A stretch of 64,000 nt of DNA from Clostridium sp. C8-1-8 (GCF_009928445.1 NZ_JAABNO010000006.1:186001-250000), one strand, 5' to 3'. Positions 36,501 through 44,439 are shown, counted from the first letter of the stretch. The notes: generated by a model from the sequence alone, not told the origin. Numbers and translations are program-made.

Positions 36501-39119
36501 CCACATATACTTAAAATAGCTATATAAATCTTTGCTGCAGGCTGCCTCAACATCTGCAGAAGTCTGCCACTGTAATAAGTTTTTCTTTGAAATAGTTGTT
36601 CTATATAATGTCCTGCCTATGGCATCCAACATAAGCACACATTGGTTTGGTAAAAAAGTTATTGTAAGTAACACTTGTTTTAAACTTCTTAAAATATCTT
36701 TTTTCTTATATTTAGGAGTAATCAGCATATCAGTAAAGGCAAATGCTGCAAGGGATATTACACCTAGCAAAGAAAAAATGTCCCACATCTCTCCGTTTTT
36801 AAGCGCTAATATTGTTATAAATAAACTTATTACAATCCAGGGTGCTACTAAGCTTCTTCTTAGATTGTCAAATATCTGCCATCTAGACAATAATTTTAAC
36901 TTTCTGCTAAACAGCCATGGAATTATCTGCCAATCCCCTCTTACCCATCTATGAGATCTCATGCTGCTAGCCTTATAGGAAGCTGGATATCCATCCACAA
37001 CGTTTATATCACTAACTAGAGCGCATCTAGTATAAGAACCCTCAAGTAAATCATGGCTCAGCACAGTATTCTCAGGTATTTCATTCTTTAATATATTGTA
37101 AAAGGCGTCTATATTTATGATGCCTTTTCCTGTGAATATGCCTTCTTTAAATAAATCCTGATAGGAGTCAGATGCTGCACTAGAGTAAACATCTATACCT
37201 CCATCTCCTGCAAATATCTGAGTAAATATTGTTTTTTCTGATGCCTCTATTTTCATATCAACCTTAGGCTGCATTATTCCATAGCCTCTTATAACCTTGT
37301 TATCCTCACTAACAACTGCATTGTTAAGAACATGGGCCATAGCACCCACTAACTTTTTACCTGCTGACATAGGAAGTATGGTATCTGCGTCTAGTGTTAT
37401 TAGATATTTTGCCTTTCTAAGCTCATCAATATTTCCGCTAATTACATTGTAGGTTGTATCTGTATCATGCCTTAATAAAGACATGAACTCCATAAGCTTT
37501 CCTCTTTTTCTCTCCCAGCCCATCCAGACCTTATCTTTTTCATTAAAAACTCTTTTTCTGTTAAAGAAAAAGAAGTGCTGTTCCCTTCCACTATAATACT
37601 TATCATTTAAGATTTCCGCCGTTTTTGTACCTATATAATTTATATCTTCATCCTTTTCTTCTTCCTCATCTTTAGAATCTCCTAAATCACCTAACAAGGC
37701 AAAGTATAAATTATCATCCTTGTTAGCAATATAATACACCTCTAAAGAATCCATAAGTTCTTTTACCTTATGAGGGTTGTTAAATATAGCAGGTATAACC
37801 ACCAAGGTTCTGCACTGTTCTGGTATCCCCTCTTCTTCAAAGTTTAGCTTAGGCAGAAAATCCGGTTTATATAACTTAGTAACACTCCAATTCAATATGC
37901 CAACAACAACTTCTGAAAGTGGTAAAAGTACTACCAAAGCTCCAGTAATAAGTTCAGCATTGGACATATTAGGATCAGCTAAGTAAACTAAGGATACTAT
38001 AATAATTTCAAATAAAATCACTAGAAATATCTGATATAAAATGAAATTAGCTGGAGTTATAAACTTCTTCTTTCTAAATCTACCTATACTCCTCTCTAAA
38101 TCCTTTTGCCCATCATCTAATAAATAATAACCTACATGGGCTTTATACCTGTCTTCCTCCAAAGGCCCAGCAGAATTACACAATTTTAAAGCTTCTTCTA
38201 CTACCTTCCATTCATCTTTAGAAGTCATTCTGCTTATTTCTTCAACCTTATGCCTATAAAAATCCTTAGAATCAAAATCCATTAAGCTATAAGTACCTTC
38301 TGGATCTTCACTTAGAAGTTTTTCTATTCTTGATACGCTGTCAAAAACATACTTCCAACTTATAGCGTCAATGGTTCTTAGTGAGGTTATATAGTTGCCC
38401 ATAGAAAGCTGCAATTTGTTTTCCCTTATAAACTCTCCAGTTATGGCATCCTCAAATTTTTCTTCCTTTGTTACCTTCTTAGCTAAGGTTTTATAAAGCT
38501 CATCGTTATCTATAGAATTATCTCTAAGAACTCTAAAAAGTTTTTCTCCCATTTCAATAGAGAACTTCTCATCACTTTTTGCTATGTCAGCAATGGTTTT
38601 TTCTAAACTTTCTTTATTGCTACTATCTATTATTCTATAAGCTAGTTCTTCACCAGCTTGCTTTTCCTTTTGAATATAAGCAAGTTTATCTGTAACGGTA
38701 GCTATTCCTTCAATTAACCCAACTCTTAACATCAACGGAAAAGCCCATAGTTCTCCTAAGGTTATATACTCTCTCTCATCACAGCCTCTTAAAAAGTTTA
38801 TGGTATCATTCTCTTCGATTTTCCCATCATTTGACTTCAAGATTTCCTTTGCTAAAAGGTAAACCTTAGGACAAGACTCCTCTCCATTTACTAAAGGAAG
38901 ATTTTCAAAGTAACCCCATGGCATATTTAGTTTTATAGTCTTATACTCTTTTTCTATAACATAAATATTATCTAGTAGCCATTCTGCAGCTCCTACTATA
39001 TCCTTATTTTCTTTTACTTGCTGATTGATATATTGATAATTTTCTAGTATTCTATTATAACTTTCTTTTAGAGAATACATTATTCTCCTTCTGCAGTTAA
39101 CTGAATCAAGTATATTCAT
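30552..39119 (-). CDS. NdvB-like cyclic beta-1,2-glucan synthase (GT84/GH94)
   Basis: 2855 residues. The N-terminal half has paired membrane helices near 360-420 and a glycosyltransferase with Asp577-Ala-Asp579 and HRWVRGDWQ near 725 (Q/RxxRW-type motif). Further helices follow, then a glycoamylase-like domain (PNNGVAFRTSPTNMAMGL; GIPWGISESAFYHFDVAMNYQY). The C-terminal half is a GH94 phosphorylase-like domain with catalytic Asp2536 in GDWNDGM. This is the full architecture and length of Brucella/Agrobacterium cyclic glucan synthases, in which the GH94 part sets the ring size. A second possible start is the ATG at 39080, behind AAGGAG. It is monocistronic. Confidence 0.9.
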   Translation of the reverse strand: MNILDSVNCRRRIMYSLKESYNRILENYQYINQQVKENKDIVGAAEWLLDNIYVIEKEYKTIKLNMPWGYFENLPLVNGEESCPKVYLLAKEILKSNDGKIEENDTINFLRGCDEREYITLGELWAFPLMLRVGLIEGIATVTDKLAYIQKEKQAGEELAYRIIDSSNKESLEKTIADIAKSDEKFSIEMGEKLFRVLRDNSIDNDELYKTLAKKVTKEEKFEDAITGEFIRENKLQLSMGNYITSLRTIDAISWKYVFDSVSRIEKLLSEDPEGTYSLMDFDSKDFYRHKVEEISRMTSKDEWKVVEEALKLCNSAGPLEEDRYKAHVGYYLLDDGQKDLERSIGRFRKKKFITPANFILYQIFLVILFEIIIVSLVYLADPNMSNAELITGALVVLLPLSEVVVGILNWSVTKLYKPDFLPKLNFEEEGIPEQCRTLVVIPAIFNNPHKVKELMDSLEVYYIANKDDNLYFALLGDLGDSKDEEEEKDEDINYIGTKTAEILNDKYYSGREQHFFFFNRKRVFNEKDKVWMGWERKRGKLMEFMSLLRHDTDTTYNVISGNIDELRKAKYLITLDADTILPMSAGKKLVGAMAHVLNNAVVSEDNKVIRGYGIMQPKVDMKIEASEKTIFTQIFAGDGGIDVYSSAASDSYQDLFKEGIFTGKGIINIDAFYNILKNEIPENTVLSHDLLEGSYTRCALVSDINVVDGYPASYKASSMRSHRWVRGDWQIIPWLFSRKLKLLSRWQIFDNLRRSLVAPWIVISLFITILALKNGEMWDIFSLLGVISLAAFAFTDMLITPKYKKKDILRSLKQVLLTITFLPNQCVLMLDAIGRTLYRTTISKKNLLQWQTSADVEAACSKDLYSYFKYMWASSVIGLLYLIATFNKSISLGSTNLIISVLWIISPIIAYLISKEDRNVSTTFKDISEKDKLLIRTLSRRTWAYYEDFVNEENNYLAPDNFQEDPNNGVAFRTSPTNMAMGLMSNVVARDMGYSTLFDLVERIEKILNSMDKLDKFHGHFLNWYDTRTRNPLWPRYVSTVDSGNLVGYLWVIEEALNEYLRKPLISDNQRIALIDTMSIIEEELKEEVLFKLEKETILSEDMSIRNYVGILKQIVEKCLDIEFQHKQKELYWVNKLKREAIMKLAEIGEVSEFDDEAVANDSSMLDEIDKLLLKVPVISLATSLGDIAYKEAKDVAKTTKAECRIKNESILSLVRRINTIIGRLDIMASETDFKVLYNSHRKIFSIGYDMESNTLGDNCYDLLASEARAASFIAIAKGDVEYDHWFKLGRAITTAFGTKSLVSWSGTMFEYFMPALIMKNYEGTLWDMTYNSVIEAQKIYAHKRGIPWGISESAFYHFDVAMNYQYKAFGVPGIGLKRGLVDELVVSPYSTVMALSFAPLSSIENMNNLINKGMVGRYGFYEAIDFTEERITRGKKESTVKCFMVHHQGMSLMSLDNFANNNILQERFHKLPQVKAFELLLQEKQGYHEIFTRKQEFDLPEIKTEQEALIVREYSSITENPEVLLLSNGSYSTILTNSGSSLSKKGEMTINRWKSDTTDEGGGILFYIKNLNSNEYWSPAYEPCRVMGDDELVQFTLDKALFKRTFGNIESSMEVCVSSQYDAEVRKITLKNNSESERSIEITSYMEVTLAPFSADVVHPTFSNLFITTEYDEENRCIIAKRRPRAKGQKQNHLIQKIVSDGDIIGSVSYDTSRVNFIGRNRSLRAPRAMDNDAALTNSIGIVLDPIIAMRVMVKIPPREKVSLSYVTIAADSREEVMKIANRYTDNSSAERAFIGATQQVALEMKYLAIKSFQANMFQSLAANMLFLTSYRRENEQYIKNLNKHQRDLWPYGISGDLPILMLVIKEEADMDLLRQVINLHYYWRSKGLKSDLVIYNDEETSYDLPVQKNIIEQVNTSQSRDYWNKPGGIYLHSKSTLGEDMRDLLIGIAKLVISSDKGTLLNQMKKWEEKDKKVRADILLRHKELQGYDLPRRETILREVSKNNLSNDKSNVKYSEFVNSEEVTNYAYDVQELDYFNGYGGFKKDGSGYVVVLNDHRDTPAPWINVISNGNFGFHVSESGSSYTWIGNSRENKITPWNNDWVMDASTEGLYLRDDVNEEIWSITPKPLRDTGEYVIEHGFGYSTFSHDYHGIKGKTTMFCSMEDNIKLLKIELENNGEDDRTISLYYYAQLVLGVVPQQSAQYISTYISDIDMASSATDEASGNKAKNERFIWASNPYSASFGAYKSYLKFYGGQEESFTGDRSEFLGRNEGLGYPSALRLEKLSDTVGGGFDPCLGAQTKVVLKPNKKKTIILMLGAEESLEGIETVINKYSSFRAVDDTLENVKKYWQSFLGTIKIKTPDKSMDYMVNGWLMYQTMSCRYWARTAFYQSGGAYGYRDQLQDSLSLGVLNNEITRNQILRSASRQYEEGDVQHWWHPVVNSGIRTRFSDDLLWLPYVVSKYIKLSGDYSILDEEAHFLYDEPLKEGEDERYSDRFESRTSGTVYEHCIRAINKSLKYGEHNIPLMGSGDWNDGMSTVGNEGKGESVWLGWFLYEILGDFLDITGYKKDKINTDIFVYNREFILENLEKNAWDGGWYRRAYFDDGTPLGSKENDECRIDSLAQSWAAITGGGRPERVKEAMEAIDTNLVREDKGIILLLNPPFYNSKLEPGYIKGYVPGVRENGGQYTHAAVWVIVALAKMGMGNKAWQYFNMINPINHSSSELSSKTYKVEPYVMAADVYLQEPHGGRGGWSWYTGASGWMYKAAVEYILGFNSHYGKGFTINPVVPTNWKQYEIEYNKDNMYYHIVVSQDLKEINKAGADISKVIILDGNPLDDEVVPFLEGNHEVEVHI

Positions 39120-39509
39120 GAGTATTATCCTTCCCTCTCTATAGTGTACATTTTATTTTTTCCAATTATAGAATAATTATAGTGGTTGTCCCTTATTTTT
39201 TTTTAACAGCCTCAAAGCATTGATGTATAAGGCTTTAGCCCACTTATTATAGGAGGATACTATATTTACCACAAAATTTTTGTATAGCCTATAGTCAAAT
39301 ATACAAAGATGTATTAACTTAATCATATAAAGCTTTATTTTCTCTTGATATGTTGAGAGCTAAAGAAATGTTAAAAAGTTTTTTGCTATTTTAGAACAAA
39401 AAAATACTACAAAAACAATAATAGTTTTTGTAGCATCTATCCCTTATATATACCTATAATTACTTTAGACCATCTTGATTTATTTTAAAACGCTTCCTCA
39501 CTAAGACAA
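39120..39509. other. Spacer with the RiPP operon terminator
   Basis: Apart from the terminator at 39397-39436 I see nothing but AT-rich promoter-like sequence for the glucan synthase. Confidence 0.5.
39397..39436 (-). terminator. Intrinsic terminator of the sactipeptide operon
   Basis: Arms ATACTACAAAAAC (39404-39416) and GTTTTTGTAGCAT (39424-39436), with a T-tract on the minus strand at 39397-39403. Confidence 0.85.
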
Positions 39510-41162
39510 TTATAATTGTACCAATCTTTTATCTTCTATTCTGAAGACTTTATTATTTAATGTAGAATTTATTATACTAGCATCATGAGTAATTATTATG
39601 CAAATTTTTTCTTCAAATACAGTTGAAATTATTGAATTTAAAAATTCTTTAGCAACAGAATCAATATTAGATGAAGCTTCATCAAATATTATTATATCTG
39701 GTTTTCTTAAGATCGCCCTAGCTATGGCAATCTTCTGTATTTGTCCTCCAGATAAATTTTTACCTCCATCTATTATTTTAAACGAATTTCTAAACTCAGA
39801 TTCAAATAGATTATCTTTAAATATATCACATAAGCTATTCAAGTCACTATCAGATATGTTAGAGTCTCCTAATTTTATATTTTCTTCTATTGTCCCTGAA
39901 AATAAGAATATTTTTTGAGAGACTATTGATATTTTATTTCTTAACGACTTTTTATTCAAGGTCCTTAGTTCTTTGTCGTTTATAAAAATACTTCCAGCAT
40001 ATGAATCATAAAATCCCAAGATTAATTTTGCTAGAGTAGATTTTCCACTTCCATTCGGTCCGGTAATGACTATATTATCTCCACAATTTAATGTTAGATT
40101 TACATTATTAATAATACTGTCAGTAAAATTATATTTAAACGATAAATCTACTAGTCTTATAGAATTAATTTCTTCTACACTAGAGTTAGAAATACTTTTT
40201 TCACAATCAATATTTAAAATACTATTTACTCTCTCTAATGCAACAATTCCGGGCTGTATTGTTATACTGAAAACTGATAATTGCTGTATTGGAGCATATA
40301 TTAACATTGAATATTTTGTTAGTGATACAAAAGAGCCTATTGATAAAGAACCGTTGATGATATAGATAGCAACGAGAATTGTCAAAACAGTAGATGCCAA
40401 ATTTAGTACTAAGATAATCCCTTCACTACCTAATGAAGAAAGTTTGCTTCTAACAAATAATTTCTTAGCAGTTGCACTAATCAAGTCAGATATTGATTGC
40501 GAATTTTTTTCTTCTGCATTAGTTTGCTTTATATCGAATATACCTTGAAAACTTTCTTGTAGCTGTCCATTAGTCTTAGCCTGCATTTCCATTATTTCAA
40601 GTGAGTGATTACTTATAGCACTCATTGAATATCTTGATATAAGGTAGAAAGGGATCCCAAATGCTAATGTAGCAAGTAATAAAGGAACACTCTTATTTAT
40701 CAATACAATTATTGCTCCAATGGTTGTGAGTGTACTTGTAATGAAATTAAATATCACTGATGAAAATATTATTGATATAGAATCAATTTCATCCAGTCGG
40801 GAAATAAGATATCCGGTCTGATTTTCATCAAAAAATGTTATTGGTAAACTGAGTACATGTTGGCAAACATCTTTCTTTAAACTAGCTATAAAATTAATTG
40901 ATATTTTATTGTAGAGTATGTTACTAAAATAGCTTATTATTGAATTTAAAATATACAATGCTAATATTATAGAACCTAATATAACAACATTCTTTTTATT
41001 AGATGCTATTACCCCATTATCTAGTATGTGTTGAAATAATTTTGGCATAGCTAAATTAATTAAAGAAGTCATAACTGTAAAAGTAAGAATTATAAAAAAC
41101 AACAATTTAAACTTTATTATATATGGCCTTATAAATTTAAATGTAAATATGATTTTCTTCAT
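39510..41162 (-). CDS. ABC exporter (fused membrane and ATPase domains) of the sactipeptide cluster
   Basis: 550 residues. Six membrane helices (about 15-290) precede an ATPase with Walker A GPNGSGKST (about 352-360), Q-loop SQKIFLF, signature LSGGQ and Walker B IIIFDEASS. The H-loop reads ITHDAS. There is no N-terminal C39 peptidase domain, so it should export an already trimmed peptide or leave trimming to another protease. It starts 12 bases after the second radical SAM gene, so they share a transcript. It is the last gene of the cluster. The exporter role is inferred from position. Confidence 0.88.
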   Translation of the reverse strand: MKKIIFTFKFIRPYIIKFKLLFFIILTFTVMTSLINLAMPKLFQHILDNGVIASNKKNVVILGSIILALYILNSIISYFSNILYNKISINFIASLKKDVCQHVLSLPITFFDENQTGYLISRLDEIDSISIIFSSVIFNFITSTLTTIGAIIVLINKSVPLLLATLAFGIPFYLISRYSMSAISNHSLEIMEMQAKTNGQLQESFQGIFDIKQTNAEEKNSQSISDLISATAKKLFVRSKLSSLGSEGIILVLNLASTVLTILVAIYIINGSLSIGSFVSLTKYSMLIYAPIQQLSVFSITIQPGIVALERVNSILNIDCEKSISNSSVEEINSIRLVDLSFKYNFTDSIINNVNLTLNCGDNIVITGPNGSGKSTLAKLILGFYDSYAGSIFINDKELRTLNKKSLRNKISIVSQKIFLFSGTIEENIKLGDSNISDSDLNSLCDIFKDNLFESEFRNSFKIIDGGKNLSGGQIQKIAIARAILRKPDIIIFDEASSNIDSVAKEFLNSIISTVFEEKICIIITHDASIINSTLNNKVFRIEDKRLVQL

Positions 41163-41174
41163 ATTTTAACTCCT

Positions 41175-42401
41175 TTATGTTGGTAGGCATTCACAAAGCG
41201 CTTTACCATATAAATCTCCAGTAAGTTCTTCTTCTATAGCTCTACAATCAACACATGAATATCTAAATTTACAATTGCTACAGTTGCTAATTTTATCTAA
41301 GGTAAACTTCCAAAACTTATCTAGCCCCTCATTTGATTCAAAGCTATTTAAAAGATTACATGTAGTTAAATCTACAATTTTATGCTTTTTCATGCTAGGG
41401 CAAGGTAATACCTTTTTGTCACTAGATATTGCTACCATTCCTCCCAAGCATAAATTATATTCTTTAGTATGATAAAAATCCAATAATGCTCTTGTATCTA
41501 TTCTACTATCAATTATATATTGAGATTCATGAGAATCATTAATAATAACACTAATTGAAACCGAACTAAACTTTTCATCAATTAGCATCTTACAAATTTC
41601 ATTAATTCTATTTTCATAATCTCTAGATATAAGTATGTTGGCAAAAATATTAACTTTACTCTCTACAAAAAAATCTATAACAGTACTTAATTGAGATAAC
41701 TTATCATTAATCCCCATTTCAAAGTCTTTATCGAAGTGGAATACTATTACTGGATTAACCTTATATTCTATAAGAAATTTTGATATATCCAAATTAATCA
41801 GTGCACCGTTGGTCTTTAGTATAATTCTGGTTTTATCTGCTACATTAGCACGTGTATATTCTAATAACTCCTGCAATTGTGACCATAAAACTAACGGATC
41901 TCCTCCATGAAAAATAATTATATTAAAATTTAATGGAGAAATTGTATCTATAATGCTCTTATAAAACCCCATATCCATTGTATCGGATACTTTACTTGGC
42001 AAAGAACATGTTTCGCAAGACTTGTACACTGATTTATTACAAAGACCACAATTTACAGTGCACTTACAAGGTAATTCTATAAAGCAAGTATTTAAAATAT
42101 TAGTATGTTCAACTTGAAGTTTCTTTATTTTTCCTACTCTGTAAGGCTCGATATAAAATTTAGTATCAGTATATTCACCTAACCCTTTACATTGAAGCTT
42201 ATCGATTAATTCATTTACTACATCTACTCCATATATTCCTGTGATATCCTTTAAACTTTCCCCCTTATAAAACATTTTTATTATCTTACTATTAAGCATA
42301 TCAAAAGAATATATCTTTTGGTTATTTAAATCATAAATGAGTATACCATTGTCACCTTCTACATACTGACAATATTCATTCAAATGAAAAAATGATTTCA
42401 T
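41175..42401 (-). CDS. Radical SAM/SPASM peptide maturase 2 (with N-terminal RRE-like domain)
   Basis: 408 residues from the ATG at 42401, eight bases after GGGGG; a GTG at 42410 is less likely. Residues 1-80 look like a PqqD-type precursor-recognition winged helix (YVEGDNGILIYDLNNQKIYS). The radical SAM cluster is Cys114, Cys118 and Cys121 (CTVNCGLC), followed by FHGGDPL, the SAM-binding GGE-like motif with Asp for Glu. A C-terminal SPASM-like Cys set (CPSM, CSNCKFRYSCVDC, CEC) would hold auxiliary Fe-S clusters. Such enzymes form Cys sulfur to alpha-carbon thioethers. The start overlaps the end of the first radical SAM gene. Confidence 0.88.
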   Translation of the reverse strand: MKSFFHLNEYCQYVEGDNGILIYDLNNQKIYSFDMLNSKIIKMFYKGESLKDITGIYGVDVVNELIDKLQCKGLGEYTDTKFYIEPYRVGKIKKLQVEHTNILNTCFIELPCKCTVNCGLCNKSVYKSCETCSLPSKVSDTMDMGFYKSIIDTISPLNFNIIIFHGGDPLVLWSQLQELLEYTRANVADKTRIILKTNGALINLDISKFLIEYKVNPVIVFHFDKDFEMGINDKLSQLSTVIDFFVESKVNIFANILISRDYENRINEICKMLIDEKFSSVSISVIINDSHESQYIIDSRIDTRALLDFYHTKEYNLCLGGMVAISSDKKVLPCPSMKKHKIVDLTTCNLLNSFESNEGLDKFWKFTLDKISNCSNCKFRYSCVDCRAIEEELTGDLYGKALCECLPT

Positions 42402-42403
42402 TC

Positions 42404-43780
42404 TCAGCACCCCCTTAAATTCTTGCTAACGCTTAATATGTCATCAAATGTAATGTCATCTTCCATTAGATCCCAAGCCTTCGAAAAACGATCTACATAA
42501 AATTGTATTACTGAGTCACATAATTCATCATCCTTACAAACTTCTCCATTATTATCTATAACATGTGAATAACATATGTCGCACAATCTTTGTATAGGAC
42601 ATGATGAACATCTATGAATCATAGCTTTATTATACTTAACTAAAAATTCACTTATTTTATCATAATCGAGCCATGAATTTACATCTCCTATTGGAGTGGC
42701 TTCGCTCACTCTTTCACAAAAATGAAGCTTTCCTTGGGAGTTAACAGCAACTTTCGTACCTGGAACACATGCACCTGTGTATGGCAAAAACTTCACCTTT
42801 GACTCCTTCAAGCTTAAATTAAGCGGCCTATTAAGAACAGTAAAGTATTCTAACCCAAATATTACTTTTAAAAGTTGGTCTGGCTTACCTAACTTTAACT
42901 GCTGAATGTATTTCTCTCTTAATAACTCCATATCTTCTTGTTGTTTTCTCCTCAGTTCTTTAGGATATCTATCATACCAATCTGTAAATAGTGCTGATAC
43001 TGGAGTAATCTTCGCAACTAGAGGTAAATTATCCATATTTTTTGTAATGAAGTCATTTAATTTTATTAAATCAGTTCCCCAATCAAATGTTATAAGTAGT
43101 GAGCAGTATTTTTTATAATAATCTGGATATAGTTCTTTTATCCTATTAATCTTTTTAGAAACTATATCATAAGTTCCAGTTCCATCTTTAAACACTCTAA
43201 GCCTATTATGTTCTTCTCTGTCCCCATTTAAGCTTACTGATAAAGAAAACTTATTATCAGCTAAAAATGCTATCTTATCATCATCTAGAAGTATAGCGTT
43301 AGTTGTCATATTGTAGTGGATGTCATTAGGGTATATTTCTTTACAAAATTGAACTACCTGCCTTATTAATTTATAATTTAATAAGGGCTCTCCACCATAA
43401 AACCCAATTGCAGGAACTAAAAATGGGTTTCTATTTTTAACACTTTTGAATCCCTCAAGATACTTTACCACAGCTTCTTTAGCAATTGAAAAATCCATAC
43501 AGTTATTGCCATGAACTCTAGAATTGGTATAATTTCCTGAGTATACACAGTACTTACAACGAATATTACAGTCTTCAGTAATCATAAGTGTAAGCTGTTG
43601 AAATCCATTTACAGTCAAGTACTTTTCTATATCTTTAGGGTTAACAATATCATTAAAATCCTCTATTTGTTCACCAAAAATAACACCTGACCCCTTTTCC
43701 CCATTAACAACTTTCCCAGTTATATCATCATAATAATAATTATTTCCTTTTATTGTATTGAAGTAAAATCCTCGTTTCAT
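42404..43780 (-). CDS. Radical SAM/SPASM peptide maturase 1 (sactisynthase-like)
   Basis: 458 residues. The radical SAM cluster is Cys71, Cys75 and Cys78 (CNIRCKYC), followed by GFYGGEPLLN and the SVSLNGDREEHN strand typical of the anSME/sactisynthase group. The C-terminal SPASM domain has the full Cys set (CVPGTKVAVNSQGKLHFC, CSSCPIQRLCDIC, CKDDELC). Such enzymes install thioether bridges in sactipeptides. It starts 87 bases after the precursor gene, across an attenuator hairpin. Two radical SAM enzymes in one cluster match thuricin CD (TrnC/TrnD). Confidence 0.9.
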   Translation of the reverse strand: MKRGFYFNTIKGNNYYYDDITGKVVNGEKGSGVIFGEQIEDFNDIVNPKDIEKYLTVNGFQQLTLMITEDCNIRCKYCVYSGNYTNSRVHGNNCMDFSIAKEAVVKYLEGFKSVKNRNPFLVPAIGFYGGEPLLNYKLIRQVVQFCKEIYPNDIHYNMTTNAILLDDDKIAFLADNKFSLSVSLNGDREEHNRLRVFKDGTGTYDIVSKKINRIKELYPDYYKKYCSLLITFDWGTDLIKLNDFITKNMDNLPLVAKITPVSALFTDWYDRYPKELRRKQQEDMELLREKYIQQLKLGKPDQLLKVIFGLEYFTVLNRPLNLSLKESKVKFLPYTGACVPGTKVAVNSQGKLHFCERVSEATPIGDVNSWLDYDKISEFLVKYNKAMIHRCSSCPIQRLCDICYSHVIDNNGEVCKDDELCDSVIQFYVDRFSKAWDLMEDDITFDDILSVSKNLRGC

Positions 43781-43823
43781 TTCTAATCTCCCTTTATAAA
43801 ATAATTGCTAAAGAGTTATTTCT

Positions 43824-43859
43824 ATAAAAAAGGTATCACCAAAGTGATACCTTTTTCTT
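43824..43859 (-). terminator. Attenuator hairpin between precursor and maturase genes
   Basis: A perfect stem AAAAAGGTATCAC / GTGATACCTTTTT with a CAAA-type loop (about 43826-43856), with T-tracts on both sides. It should end most transcripts after the precursor gene, giving more precursor than enzyme, a common RiPP operon design. Confidence 0.85.
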
Positions 43860-43867
43860 AATTAAAA

Positions 43868-44029
43868 TTAGTTATTTTTTATATTTGCATAATACATTGA
43901 GCCAGTAACAATAGCTAGTGCTGCTGGGCCAGTTTCAGCTCCTGCTGCACAAGCAATATAACATGGTGCTGAGCAAACAGCCATGCACCCCCAAGTATTT
44001 CCATTTGTACCTGCCTTAATTTCTTTCAT
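43868..44029 (-). CDS. Sactipeptide precursor peptide
   Basis: 53 residues, with RBS GGGAGG seven bases before the ATG. A short leader (MKEIKAGTNGNTW) precedes a core with Cys15, Cys19, Cys23 and Cys27 (GCMAVCSAPCYIACAAGAE), an exact C-x3-C-x3-C-x3-C ladder. A small hydrophobic segment follows (GPAALAIVTGSMYYAN). Thuricin CD peptides have C-x3-C-x3-C, and thurincin H has four Cys with two-residue spacing, each with short leaders and hydrophobic acceptor halves. The gene lies directly upstream of two radical SAM/SPASM genes and an exporter. No other product fits. Bridges and leader cleavage site are not visible in the sequence. Confidence 0.88.
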   Translation of the reverse strand: MKEIKAGTNGNTWGCMAVCSAPCYIACAAGAETGPAALAIVTGSMYYANIKNN

Positions 44030-44080
44030 TGTAATACCTCCCATCATTTTAATAGAGTATTTAACGAATTCGTCTTCCTT

Positions 44081-44110
44081 ATATTACCATATATAGGAAA
44101 TTAGTTACAA
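44081..44110 (-). promoter_or_regulatory. Probable promoter of the sactipeptide operon
   Basis: On the minus strand, TTGTAA (44110-44105) and TAATAT (44086-44081) are 18 bases apart, about 50 bases ahead of the precursor start. Confidence 0.5.
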
Positions 44111-44206
44111 TTACATTCCAAGCTTGTTATTTAAAGTATAATACCTTCAACTTAAATAAGCTCGCAAATGCTACATAATCCTATCAATATCCCTGTTATA
44201 TGAAAC

Positions 44207-44235
44207 TTGCATATACATATTGTGAGTTGTATACT
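44207..44235 (+). promoter_or_regulatory. Probable promoter of the small membrane protein gene
   Basis: TTGCAT (44207-44212) and TATACT (44230-44235) with a 17-base spacer, 40 bases ahead of the start codon. Confidence 0.55.
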
Positions 44236-44274
44236 AATAGTAGTAATATTACACTAATGTAAATTGGAGGAAAT

Positions 44275-44439
44275 ATGAAAAATACAAAAATATTTAATTT
44301 AGCATTGCTCCTATTAGGCGCATTCTTTTTAATTTTAGGTACTACTCTTTATGGAAACTTAAAGACAATATCTTTTCTACTTTCATCATTATTTCTTATA
44401 ATCTGGGGTTATAGAGTAATAATTGTGCCACGAAAATAA
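44275..44439 (+). CDS. Small two-helix membrane protein, candidate sactipeptide immunity protein
   Basis: 54 residues with RBS TTGGAGG and a good promoter. Two membrane helices (about 6-27, FNLALLLLGAFFLILGTTLYG, and about 32-48, SFLLSSLFLIIWGY) end in a basic tail (RVIIVPRK). It is transcribed away from the precursor gene and shares the regulatory gap with it. Small two-helix proteins provide or assist immunity in related clusters, for example AlbB (about 53 residues) for subtilosin A. The immunity role is inferred from size, topology and place. Confidence 0.65.
   Translation: MKNTKIFNLALLLLGAFFLILGTTLYGNLKTISFLLSSLFLIIWGYRVIIVPRK

Noticed and set aside
39510..41162. Exporter as a peptidase-containing bacteriocin transporter (C39 type)
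   Set aside because: The protein starts directly with the membrane domain; there is no N-terminal Cys/His peptidase domain.
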